Source of the DNA: Labyrinthula sp. Ha
Taxonomy: Eukaryota > Sar > Bigyra > Labyrinthulida > Labyrinthulaceae
NCBI GenBank assembly: GCA_015227615.1
Contig: JAALGZ010000003.1
Span: forward strand, 2,046,001-2,110,000
Direction: 5' to 3'
DNA length: 64,000 nt
Shown here piece after piece: positions 11,054-21,091 of the stretch; the first letter of the stretch is position 1, and each line of letters starts with the position of its first letter. Position numbers and translations under genes: made by a program. A model generated the notes under the pieces. It was not told the origin of the DNA. It saw only the letters and a program-made list of their open reading frames with translations, and ran no database searches.

Positions 11054-11208
11054 TTCAGACTTTTTGCTCTAGAACTTAAGACTAACAGTTAGGAAATTAT
11101 TTTGTTGATATGTTATTAACTGCGAATAATTAACCCGTTTATTTTAATTTATTCGATTTACTTCGTTTTTCTGTCCAGTTTTTTTGTATCCGTTGAAGGT
11201 AAAAGAAC
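11054..11208. promoter_or_regulatory. Bidirectional promoter region between two ciliary genes
   Basis: A 155-bp interval separates the start codons of the CFAP99-like gene (minus) and DNAAF2 (plus). It is AT-rich, with runs such as TTTATTTTAATTTATTC around 11140-11155. Two axonemal genes sharing such a short divergent region suggests co-expression during flagellum assembly. No RFX X-box could be identified by eye. Confidence 0.45.
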
Positions 11209-12527
11209 ATGAAAGAAGAAAACTTTGAGAAGTTGCTTCGTAAGATATTTTGCTAAATAATTTGTCAGAAGAGGCGCTGGAGAGGAATAAAGAGGAGTCC
11301 GTCGATTTAAAACTTAGTGCCGAAGAAGAGGAAAAGTTTAAGAAGGCTGTAAAGAAAGAAGAGTTTAGAAATTTGTTTCAAGAATATGTTGATGAATTGG
11401 GCGACCCAAAGTTCCGAAGAGAGCAAGAAGAGATGGTTCTACAAGTTGAGAGAGATAATAATATGGATTCTGGAAGAGTTACTCGGCCAAAACCTTGGTT
11501 TTGCATTAAACTAAAAGCTCTATGTGACAAGAAATCAAATTTAACGCCAAAAATCTTTGTTAATGCTTGCATTGATGAAAATGTCGACAAGGATGAAAAA
11601 GGAAAGATAGTGTATTTGATGAATGGTATTAGATTTGAAAATGATTCCAGACAAGTACGGCAGTATGTTGCAGACTTTGTCATCCATCCTAATATTCGAG
11701 CTAAGATCAAAACTACAATGAGCAATAAGAATTTCTTGACACTGTTAGAAATTTTAGTCGAAGGTGTCAACAAATACATGAAGAAGTGGGCATTAGAAAA
11801 TGTCTATGTAAAAGGTTTCAGTAAGACTAAAACTGGCGGACGAGAATATAAGCTGATACTGATGAAAACTATGAAAAGTTTTGGTGGTCTGCCTGCTCTG
11901 CTAAGGACTGCTGAAAAGAACGCAAGAGGTCAAAGTATTAAAGACAATACGGCTAAAACAAGAACAAAGAAAGTCTTAAAACCAAAATTTGATATAGTCC
12001 ATAGCAATGACACAGATTTAAGCGATCATTTTGGACCAAAAGGTGCATTATCAATGCGACCTAAGAGTTTGACCGTAAGAATCTACCTCTTTGGTGTAAA
12101 ATCTGCAAAGCAGATTAGTCTTGACCTTCAAAGTAGCAATCTATTTCTTGAGGCAAATTTTATTGACAAGAGGCTAATTTTTGAAAAAAACAAGCGCAGA
12201 ACCTATAGTTTAAAGATTGATTTGCCATTTCCTATAGTAATTAAAAAAGAGAAAGCAAAATTTGATTGTACCTCAGGCCTGCTGACAATGAGTTTACCGG
12301 TTGTTCGGAACCCTTCTCAACCATTGGAACTGAAAAGAAGGGAGAAAGAGACGAAATTGAAGGAGCAAGAACCACAAATATCTCCGAAGCTAATAAAGAA
12401 AGGCAGTTTAACCAGGAAGAAGGTATCTTTTGAAGCACCTGAGAAAATTTCAAGAGCCGAATCTGAATATAAAGACCTCCTTGAACTTGGAAGGAAAGAA
12501 TATACCTGCTTGGCAACAGAAGCATGA
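11209..12527 (+). CDS. DNAAF2: DNAAF2/kintoun-type PIH1 axonemal dynein assembly factor
   Basis: This is a cytoplasmic co-chaperone needed to pre-assemble axonemal dynein arms with HSP90/HSP70. The spliced protein is 429 residues: exon 1 11209-11239, 29-nt intron 11240-11268 (GTAAGA...TCAG, phase 1), exon 2 11269-12527. The PIH1 domain begins near residue 45 with FRNLFQEYVDELGDPKFRRE and EEMVLQVERD. It continues with PKPWFCIKLKA and KIFVNACID and extends to about residue 200 (KTKTGGREYKLILMKTMKS). A CS/p23-like beta domain lies at about 270-355 (KSLTVRIYLFGVKSAKQISL, then SGLLTMSLPVVR), followed by a charged tail. The order PIH1 then CS-like is typical of kintoun and PIH1D proteins; which paralog this is remains uncertain. 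ATG 11209 was chosen because it is the only nearby start that joins the frame through a consensus intron. Confidence 0.88.
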
Positions 12528-12620
12528 AAAAAATATCGTTACTACAGTTTCAATATTATATCTGACGACCAGTTGCAAAGTCTATAATGGTTCTATTCTC
12601 AATATGTTTTCACTATCGAA

Positions 12621-12917
12621 TTAGTAGCACACAACTTCTCTGTTGAACAACTGCCTCTGAACACAGCCTAACCCTTGATCCATTTCAAACCTTTTCCCCT
12701 TGTAATTAAGTAGCGGTTTTTGTTCGCCAATGGTAGGAGTCTGTTTTTTAGCACAGCAGCACGGGCTTGGTTCAAACTCAGCACTATCCGCCTTGTTCGC
12801 TGCAAAACTTTGTGTTTGCTTCTTTCCATAGATCTTATACTTGATAGTTGTCAACGCTGTGATTACGAATGGAAGCAAGTAACTCCAAAGTGGAACGCAC
12901 ATAGGACAAAAAAACAT
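12621..12917 (-). CDS. Small Cys-rich, membrane-anchored protein of unknown function
   Basis: A 98-residue protein begins MFFCPMCVPLWSYLLPF. A hydrophobic N-terminal helix with a CPMC motif is followed by a basic stop (KYKIYGKK), a CCC cluster in the middle and another Cys pair near the end. The open frame continues upstream of the ATG, but that part has no coding character; ATG 12917 is the natural start. The layout (M..C..C, one hydrophobic helix, KK, polar tail) loosely resembles small ER or lipid-droplet proteins such as the UPF0729/C18orf32 family, but I cannot claim homology. It is tail-to-tail with DNAAF2, 93 bp apart. Confidence 0.6.
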   Translation of the reverse strand: MFFCPMCVPLWSYLLPFVITALTTIKYKIYGKKQTQSFAANKADSAEFEPSPCCCAKKQTPTIGEQKPLLNYKGKRFEMDQGLGCVQRQLFNREVVCY

Positions 12918-13888
12918 TTTTCTTTCTTGGATTATCTTAAGTTTATGTTTATTTTTGTAACTTCTCCTTAATTCTTTAAAGTATATAAAGTTTCGGACTT
13001 TTTGTCTGTAGGTATTACCCAACGTGCACAAACTGTTCTTGTTGTGAGGACTTCGACTGTCCTGACTAGAATGAGTCAACTCATCATAATTGATTTATAC
13101 CTGCTATGTAAGCCAATTTGTTTATATTGACTCTGTATAACTTGGGTCATGACTCAATTTTCGTCAAATCTGCCGCTATCAACAGACGTGTTTTCAGTAT
13201 ACGATTGGTAACAAGTCTGACTGCTGGGAGATAATCGTGTATTTTTGGATGGAGCTGGGCGATTTGACTGGTTAAAATTTATGAATGAACCAATCAAAAA
13301 CATTTCTTGGAAACTACTTACAAAGTTAATACAAGACTGTTCTAACTTTTATCCGAATAATGGCTCAAGCATAATAGCAAAAATAGTTTTCCATAAAATA
13401 ATAAAAATGTTTCTTTAAATATATTCCTTCTGCTTAGAAGTAAACTCCTTTTGAACAAGTAGAAAATTGCAAGTTGAATAGTTTGTGTCTTAAGTTTTGG
13501 GTTGACGAACAAGCTAAACTTGCAGATGGTAACGCCATTAACTTTAGAAAAAGATACTTCATTCATCAACTTTTTTGCGCTTAATAATATTATGATATAT
13601 TATAGAGGAGTTGTGATAATGAGATAAATAAATGAAGTTAGGTTCCTCTTAATCCCAGCTGAAGTTGTGTCCATTTCACTCTAAGTATCAATAGAATATT
13701 TTTCCTTTAACACACGAACTAAATAGTCTAAAATAAAATAGAAGAACAACAATCATTTCTGACAAAAAATACTCGGACTGGAAGTTCTCTTCAATACGAG
13801 AAAAATAAGAAAGACACTTCTAAACACCTTTTTTTGATACCTGAGAAAAACAACCTAATCTTCTTAATTTAAACTTTAGCTGAAAAAA
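12918..13888. other. Intergenic region, nothing recognised
   Basis: About 970 bp of AT-rich sequence between the small Cys-rich gene and the 3' end of ARPC3. It should contain the promoter of the Cys-rich gene at its left end and the ARPC3 terminator at its right end. No repeat, RNA gene or convincing exon was seen. Confidence 0.4.
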
Positions 13889-14531
13889 CTACTGAACGTG
13901 GATGTTCATAAACTTCTTCTTCGAGAACTGCATCCAAAACTTATTCTTCTCCCCATTAGGAAAAATAACGTCAACAATTCTCTCACAAACACACTCTCTC
14001 AACTGCTCCATATACTTTCTCATATCCTCTTGCTCCTTTCTCTTCCCAGGAGCGCTAATGTGTCCACCAAGTTGCCAGTTCTTATCACCTGGAATTGGAA
14101 ACTTTTCTTTTGCTAATTCAAACATCAACTTTTTTGCATCTGAAACTGATTTTGCTTTTTCTAGGCGCTTTAGACACTGCGAAATGAAATAGGTTAGGTA
14201 AATAAGCACTCGATCAGCAAGTCCCTCCACAGTAAAACTTGCAAATAAGATATTGGCTCGAAATAATCTTATTCCTTCATCAACGATATCTTCCCCATCT
14301 AAAAATTAGTTTAGATTTGCAGCCTCTTGGCAGGATTAAAACGCGATTTGTGAGAATGTTTACCTGTTCGCAAAGCAGGGCCTTTAACATTTGTTCTCAG
14401 TGGAAAGATGCCAAAGCCTATAGTTAAATGGAAGGAGAGAGGTACCGTTGATATCTTTAACATCAGTTTGGTCATTATATGCAGAATTGATAGCAGGCTA
14501 GGTGTAAAAGAAGAATATGCATTAATACCAT
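13889..14531 (-). CDS. ARPC3: Arp2/3 complex subunit 3 (p21-Arc), four exons
   Basis: ARPC3 is a subunit of the Arp2/3 complex that nucleates branched actin. Exons are 14529-14531, 14446-14497, 14364-14417 and 13889-14298. Introns are 31, 28 and 65 nt, all GTA...TAG. The spliced protein has 172 residues (family about 174-178). Matches run the whole length: MPAINSAYNDQ at the start, FGIFPLRTNVKGPALRT (family LLPxRxxxxGPA), EDIVDEGIRLFRANILF, ADRVLIYLTYFISQCLKRL, FPIPGDKNWQLGGH, EDMRKYMEQLRECVCERI and KFWMQFSKKKFMN. Exon 1 codes for the initiator Met alone. Only the last exon is visible as an open frame, so the 5' half rests on homology and splice sites. Presence of Arp2/3 implies actin-driven protrusion or endocytosis. 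Confidence 0.95.
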
Positions 14532-16022
14532 TTTAGTTTTCGGTTTGTGTTTTCTCTATGTGAGAGAATATTTTGGGCAATTGAATCATAATGGAAATGA
14601 ATTACCGGTATATGCAATGCAATGCAGCATTACTGCATAGATTGAATCATCAAGTGTCCATTAGCAGAACACTAATACCATTTTCTAAAAATGATTTAAG
14701 CATTTTTCTTGCTTATATTAAGATATACTCCGTATGGGAATGAACAGTTTGTGGTTGATATAATATAAATGGTTTACAGTTGCAATCCTGGAAATTTGAT
14801 TTTGTTGAATTTCAAAAACATAAACAGAATTTTCCAAGGAGGAGTGAATAATGTGTTTAAGCTCCGTAGTGCAATTTGAGAAACTTTTTGGTTATCTCAA
14901 CTTATGGTGAACATTATATTTTTTAATAAGTTTCATATGTCATTTAGATCTTTAGAGCCACTGTTCGCCAACCATAGCTGCTATCCACACTACCAGATAG
15001 ACATTTACTGTAGGAAATGCCATTTTGAATTACAGCTAAAGTACTGTTTGTAACTCTTCATAATTTATGTATACTTTTAAATTTTATGGAAAATTAATCG
15101 TATATACTTTTTTACGCAAATTTCATATTTATTATATTTTTTGGCAAAAGCTTCTTGGTGCTGGTAACACTCATAGTTTCAGTGGGATGTCTCCAGACTA
15201 AAGACTATAGAAATTTTCAAAATCCTTGTAATGTCCATCTCCAGTTAGTTACTTGTACTTGTTGCTTTGTTTTTTTAAAATCTTTTACCCTGTAATATAA
15301 TGTACAATATCATTAACTTCCCTATATTCGACGACTTTATGTAAAACAGGTCTTACCGACAGAATTTGGCCACTGAATGTTGCCCTATAGTAATTTGGCA
15401 AGTAACTGTGCCCCTTTACTAAATATATATTCTTAATTTTGCCTGTTAATTAATTAAAAAAAAATGCTTTAGAATAACAAGAAATGTCTATGAAAATCAT
15501 GCTCAGAGTTTGTTCAACGACAAGCAGATATTTCTAACAGCCACTATCTGGAATGAAAATAGTATTTTGCTAAACTAAATTTGATTTTAAACACTAAACT
15601 CTGATAGTTTTCTCGATGTCCCTATTTCCTGGTGACTGAATTCTGTTATGATATCTTCTGAATAAGCACTAAATAGAAAATTTTAAAATCTCTACACAAT
15701 TTGGAATCCTTTCATCAAGTTAAATTTAAAGCAAAAAAACCAACAGTGCAATATTCAAAAAATCGAGCTGTCAAAAACCCTCCTTCGATCTCAATTATTT
15801 AAAGCTTAGAATACTCAATGTTATTGATGACATAGTGTGAAGTGCCTAATTTGCACGAGCAGCAAACTTAGGAAAATGATTCAACGTGAAAACTGAAAAG
15901 GAAAATAAGTTTTTTTTCTAATAAAGTGAAGAAACCTAGGATTACAATATTCACCAAAGTTACAGACATTGAAAACTTTTTTAAACATCTCCATATGGGC
16001 AAAGCTTGTACATAAGTCTAGT

Positions 16023-16250
16023 GGCGGGATTTGATTTATTGATCATTTATCAATAAGAAATTTCCCCATACTTTGCTTATTGATTGTTTCTGACGATTCC
16101 CAGATCAATTTGGTTTATTATTGAAAATCAATTGATAATCGAAATAAAATAAGAGTTATTTGATTAAAATCGAATTTTAAATTCTCTTATTGATAATTAG
16201 AATTAAAATGATTACCAAATAATTATTGGTAATTTTAATCAAATCCCACC
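16023..16250. mobile_element. MITE-like foldback element with terminal inverted repeats
   Basis: A perfect 11-bp inverted repeat, GGGATTTGATT at 16026-16036 and AATCAAATCCC at 16237-16247, brackets about 200 bp of very AT-rich sequence. The interior contains further short complementary segments such as TTATTGATAATTAG and ATTATTGGTAATTTT. The repeat extends imperfectly outward (GGC versus GGT). There is no open frame inside. The structure is typical of a miniature inverted-repeat transposable element. I could not find a clear target-site duplication, and no second copy was spotted in the window, so the transposon family is unknown. Confidence 0.5.
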
Positions 16251-19016
16251 CGTATGTAAGTGGTATCAAGGCGGTATTTCAAAGTGAAGAATACTCTGCT
16301 TCGGGCAAGCAAATTCAAAGGATCTATAGTCTCTTTTAACAAAATATACTATAACGATTGTTAATATTTTTTGAGGACGAGATCTGCTCATAAGCTATTG
16401 ATGGGATGATCCTTTCTAGTAAATATGTTCTATTTTATCGTCAATAAACAGCGTATATTATAGGTTCAAGAGAGAATATAGATACTCCACATACTTATTG
16501 AATAAATATAATTTAATAAGCAGCGGTTGTCTGAATGTTATGATGCAACTCTTAGGACTTAGCACAGACTCATAAAACGATCTATTTTCATATTTCAAAT
16601 AAAACGCAACTGGAAATAGTTACTTCTGATCTTACTACATAGGAGAAATAATTATATATGGCAGCAATCTCACCGAGGTGACTTCACACAAATTATGTTG
16701 GAGAATAGTTGAGGCTTCGAAACATTCAAAATAAAAATAACCTGACTTGGCTGAATTTTATCTCTCTGTGCAAGATAGTAATATGGAAGTAAAGGAGAGA
16801 AGGAATACATGAATGTTATACTTATAGCTAAGATTGGAAACCATACTTTATAAAGTTATGTTTATTCAACCAACAAGAAAACTATTATTGAAGGAGATAG
16901 CTTTGCTTCCTACCTCAGGTTCGACAGTCAAATAACTATTAAATGAAAAATGGCTTCAGAAGACCGGGACTGGAAGCTAAGAAAATAAGCAATGAGATAA
17001 TCTGATAAAATGTATTTGAAGTTCAGTGCAGTCTAATCATCAAATGTGTTATCATTTCTTGGTCCTAAGTTCATAACATAAAATGTTAAACTAAATTTAA
17101 GGTAAACGCTCAAGGACCTTAGGAAAGAAATAAATTTGACACACAGCTAATTATTGACTCTAAAATTCCCAAACCATCACATTTTTGTTAGTTAGAACAA
17201 TAGGAAAGAGGTTACATAGGTGTTATGAAAAACTTAACAATTACCGAGTCGGCTGAAAAACATTAGAAAACAATTCTGGTAACAGCGATTTATTGCCAAG
17301 TGATTTCTAAAATCTCCGAGTAGAGCTGGCAAATAAATCTTTAAGAGGTATTTCGTGGGATGTGGTGCTATTGCATTGGCGATTCCTGTTCGGTTTTTCA
17401 TCGTTTATTCCAGTTTGATAGAAGGGATTGGCTATTTTGATAAGGAAAACTATTTTGAACACAGGTTGATTCATGATAAAGAGTTTAAATCATAGTTCTA
17501 AATTTCCAGCCAATTATTCCAGTAGAAATTACTGTAACCTTTGGAAAGTAACAGCATATTTTTCACTATCTCAAAATTAATAGGTTGTTGATCTTATTTT
17601 ATGGTTGGATCATAAAACACATCTCAAACCCAGGTTTGGCCCAAACTGTTTTGACATAACTATTGCCACTAATCAAGTTAAATCAGAAAAATTCGGACTT
17701 TAAAATCATACCTTCTTACAAGGCCAGGTAATCTGTCATAAGGTGATAAGTTGAGTCAAAGCATGTTTTTATTAACTTAAAGTAATGTGTGGTAGTAATA
17801 TGGGCTAAATAAAATACTCATTTTATTGTGATATAGTGAATTGGGGTTTGCTAAAACCATCCCAGCTTCTGATATTTGATTCATTAGTTCTGGAGAGCTT
17901 TGATTCTATTAGTTGCTGACAAGATCTCTTGTCTAGTTTGGATAGGTATGCGGTGCTATTCATTGAGCACGGTTTGGATTTAAGAGTCAGATGCCTTAGA
18001 TCCTCATTGGCTCAATTTTCAAGTTAATTCAGATTAAAGTTCACAAGATCAAGTGAAGAGAAAATAAATGATACAGCCTCAAGATATATGAAGATGTGAA
18101 AAAAATATAGAAAGATTAGTCCAGAATGAGTCTCTATTTGCTTGTGATAGTTCTGTGAATCTGTCAATTTTTTTTTCTGTTTCACACTATTCGGGAATCT
18201 TTTCAGCACAGGGAACACGTTTTAAATCTTCAAAGAGGAAAATTATTGGGGGTTCGAATATTAAGCATGGATTTAATCAGGTTGGCAGAACCTTCGTTTT
18301 GACAGAGACCGATGAAACAGTGAGGTTAATACATTGAAACCTGCAACAAGTAGCGGTGTTATTCAAAGCGGCATGGATATTTTCATTGCGGAGGGTAAAA
18401 TGTGGATCAAAAAGAACGTTGTCTTAGAATAATATCCTTGGGTAATGAATCTCTTCAAATGCCAGTAAAATGTTTATGGTAAGTTAAGAATATTTAAATC
18501 TAAGAGTTGTAATTGGTTTTAATGTAAATCTTTATTTTCTCAGCTTCCATACCCAAGATAAACCCTTATGATTTTTCATTACCTTCGGTTGAACGTTTGT
18601 TTTTCACCTTTTGAAAATACTTCAACATAGCTATATTCAAGACATGAAAAAAAAGGTTTAAACTCAAATAGTCCCTATCGAGGGCTGGGTGTAGAGGAAG
18701 CGCCGAACCATGGGGTCATTTTTAGAGGCCTATGCTGTCCCAACTTCAAAGATTACGTTTAGGTTGACGATAGAACTTGCTGAAAATTTAATAAATTATG
18801 TAGAGGAGGACGCATTAATATTTTTTGCGTAACTAACACTACTTACTAGGTATTTTCCAGCCAGTCTGAGTTTATTCTCCGCGATTTATGTATTTCTTCT
18901 AGGCATGCCTTCCTAATTCGGGCCATATGATCAGTATCAGCATGGCTAATCACATTCTGAGGGGTATTTGACTCCGAGTTATTAACACCTGGCTTCATAA
19001 TTCACGGCCTAAGCAG

Positions 19017-19171
19017 TGTCACATGTTATGAAAGAGCTTCTATTAATTCAAGCTGGTTCTAGAAACTTTAATCTCATTAGCAGACCTTATGCGATTTACA
19101 TAACAGATGACAATTCCAGAACCTTGTTTGTCCTTGTGCCTGTTTCTCTGATATTGTTTGTTACTCCCTAG
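19017..19171 (+). mobile_element. Possible fossil of an LTR-retroelement integrase
   Basis: A short open stretch reads SRPYAIYITDDNSRTLFVLV, which faintly resembles the catalytic-core region of Ty1/copia-type integrases (pattern YxxxxxDDxSRxxxVxxL). The surrounding few hundred bases carry other protein-like fragments on both strands that do not form a coherent element. No LTRs were identified. If it is a retroelement remnant it is old and heavily broken. The similarity is weak and may be chance. Confidence 0.15.
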
Positions 19172-21091
19172 ATTTAAGGGATTTTTATTCAGCTAGCATA
19201 GCTTTCTAAGCTTGTATTGGTAGTCTGGCATGTGGGAGTGATCCATAAAATTCACTATAAATGGTTTTGTGTGGAAGGGAGCCTTTTTCTCGACAAAAAC
19301 TTTCTAGAGTTGAACATACTCTTCAAAGAGTGGTCCTTCTTTCTGTGAAATTTCTCCTTAATCCGATAAGCTATATTTATATGTTGTTCTGCTACTTCCA
19401 CTACCCAGATATTAACTTTTGTGGGTTCCATTTCCACGGTACCAGGTACCTTGGCTACTTATTTCGATCGAATTGATTGTAAGTCCTATATATCCATCCG
19501 TTCTTTTTAAGAGAGCGAACTCAATCCATTTCTGAAAACTAATGGTTCCCACAGCCGTTTGTTCCAGACAAAATGGGTAGATGTTTTGGTCAATCGTCGC
19601 ATTCGATTTGCCATGAAAGCTTACAGAAAATCTCGATTCTCCCATTCACCTTTAAGATGTTGTTTTACTTGGTGAACTAATATCATTGACGGCAATGACG
19701 TTTTACTTGTTTGTGACCTTCTATTGGCCTCTAGCGTATTCCCTGGTAACATTACTCTATATAACTTTAATTTAGCTTCGGTTTGCCTCTTTCAAAACTA
19801 GACCTATGCCAGGTTAGACGAAGTTTGTTCATGCCCTTGTATTCCTGTGGAAATTATAGGTGCCAAGCCTTCTGAGTTGGTTTTGGCGATCGCTCAAAAC
19901 AACAGGTTCAGTCGTAAACTAATAACGAACCTTCTCACCAAGAACGGACCTGAAAGTAAAATATGTAACTAAACCAATTTAAATGCTCTTTTGAAATATG
20001 TAGAATATTCATCCAGGACTTTAGTATTGTAACAGGTCACAACTAAGATGAAAATGACCATATCCTTCTGGTTCGCCTTTCTAGTTCTACCTTTCCTGGT
20101 CAGTAATGCTAGTAATGCCCCTAAAACCCAAATATAAAATACAGAAATATTCATATAGGAGCCCTTATTTTCTTTTTGAAAAACTGGTGCCACGTCAAAC
20201 ACGATCCATATGTAAATACATGGGTGCGCAAAAAATATATTTTTATACTGAGAGAAACAAAATATTGTGATATATATTATCCACATTTCTCATATAAGTA
20301 CGTATTCAACCTGAGAATCATATACTATTTTGATCACCAAATATATTATACAGCTTAAGCCCCAGAAACGGGAACCCTTCAATAAATTCAGAAAGTCCCG
20401 TTCAGAGATTCACTTTCCAAGTTTGAGTACTTTCGCGGCTGTTGCACGTACCCGTTGTAAGCAAGCACGCTTTGGCTAGAAAGGGGAATCAATTATAGCA
20501 ACCTTTTAGAGAAGAACTTGCTGGATGATGGATACTTGTGAATAATTCTTTTAATAAAGAAAGCATCCGAACTCGAAGCACCTCTAATTTTAGAATTTCA
20601 CAGAGAGAAAAAGAGAGTCCTTATAAGCATCCGATCTGTCTACTTCAAAGGCGATTATATTAGATATTTGCTAGCTCGAAGTAGGACTTGTTGCCTTCAT
20701 TTATTTTACTCTCTTATTTCAAATAATAGTTATATACTCCCTGAAAGTTTCCTACAACTGGTTGTTCTAAAGAAATTGCTTTCCACGTTCATATAATTTC
20801 TCAACACTCTATATCCTCTCCACAATTTGAAACCAAAACCTTTCTATTCTTTTTAAAATAAACTAAGCCTTAAAATCTCCTTAAAAAATCTTTATCTTTT
20901 CCATTTGCTGATTTTTAGAACACTTTATTGTCCCGAAAACACATAATATCCGAGACGAGAACTTTCTCCCGTCCCTGTTTGTGGGGTAGGACAATACGGT
21001 ACCACAATATATGCGGAATCACGATTTACGCTCCTACAAAAAAAAATACTAACGAACGTATTTGCTATTCAAACACAAACCAAACACAAAA

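Larger units (their letters stand above)
14532..21091. other. 6.5-kb gene desert
   Basis: No convincing gene was found on either strand. Stops are dense, open frames stay near random length, and no chain of exons with GTA...TAG introns could be built. Its contents are a MITE-like foldback (about 16.0-16.25 kb) and a short protein-like stretch near 19.0-19.2 kb that may be a retroelement fossil, both listed separately. The last 200 bp should hold the promoter of the fatty-acid synthase gene. Confidence 0.5.

Noticed and set aside
19255-19645. Two adjacent minus-strand open frames of 60 and 77 residues
   Set aside because: No recognisable domain, no splice-compatible junction between them, and overlapping plus-strand frames are equally long. 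Chance or decayed repeat DNA.
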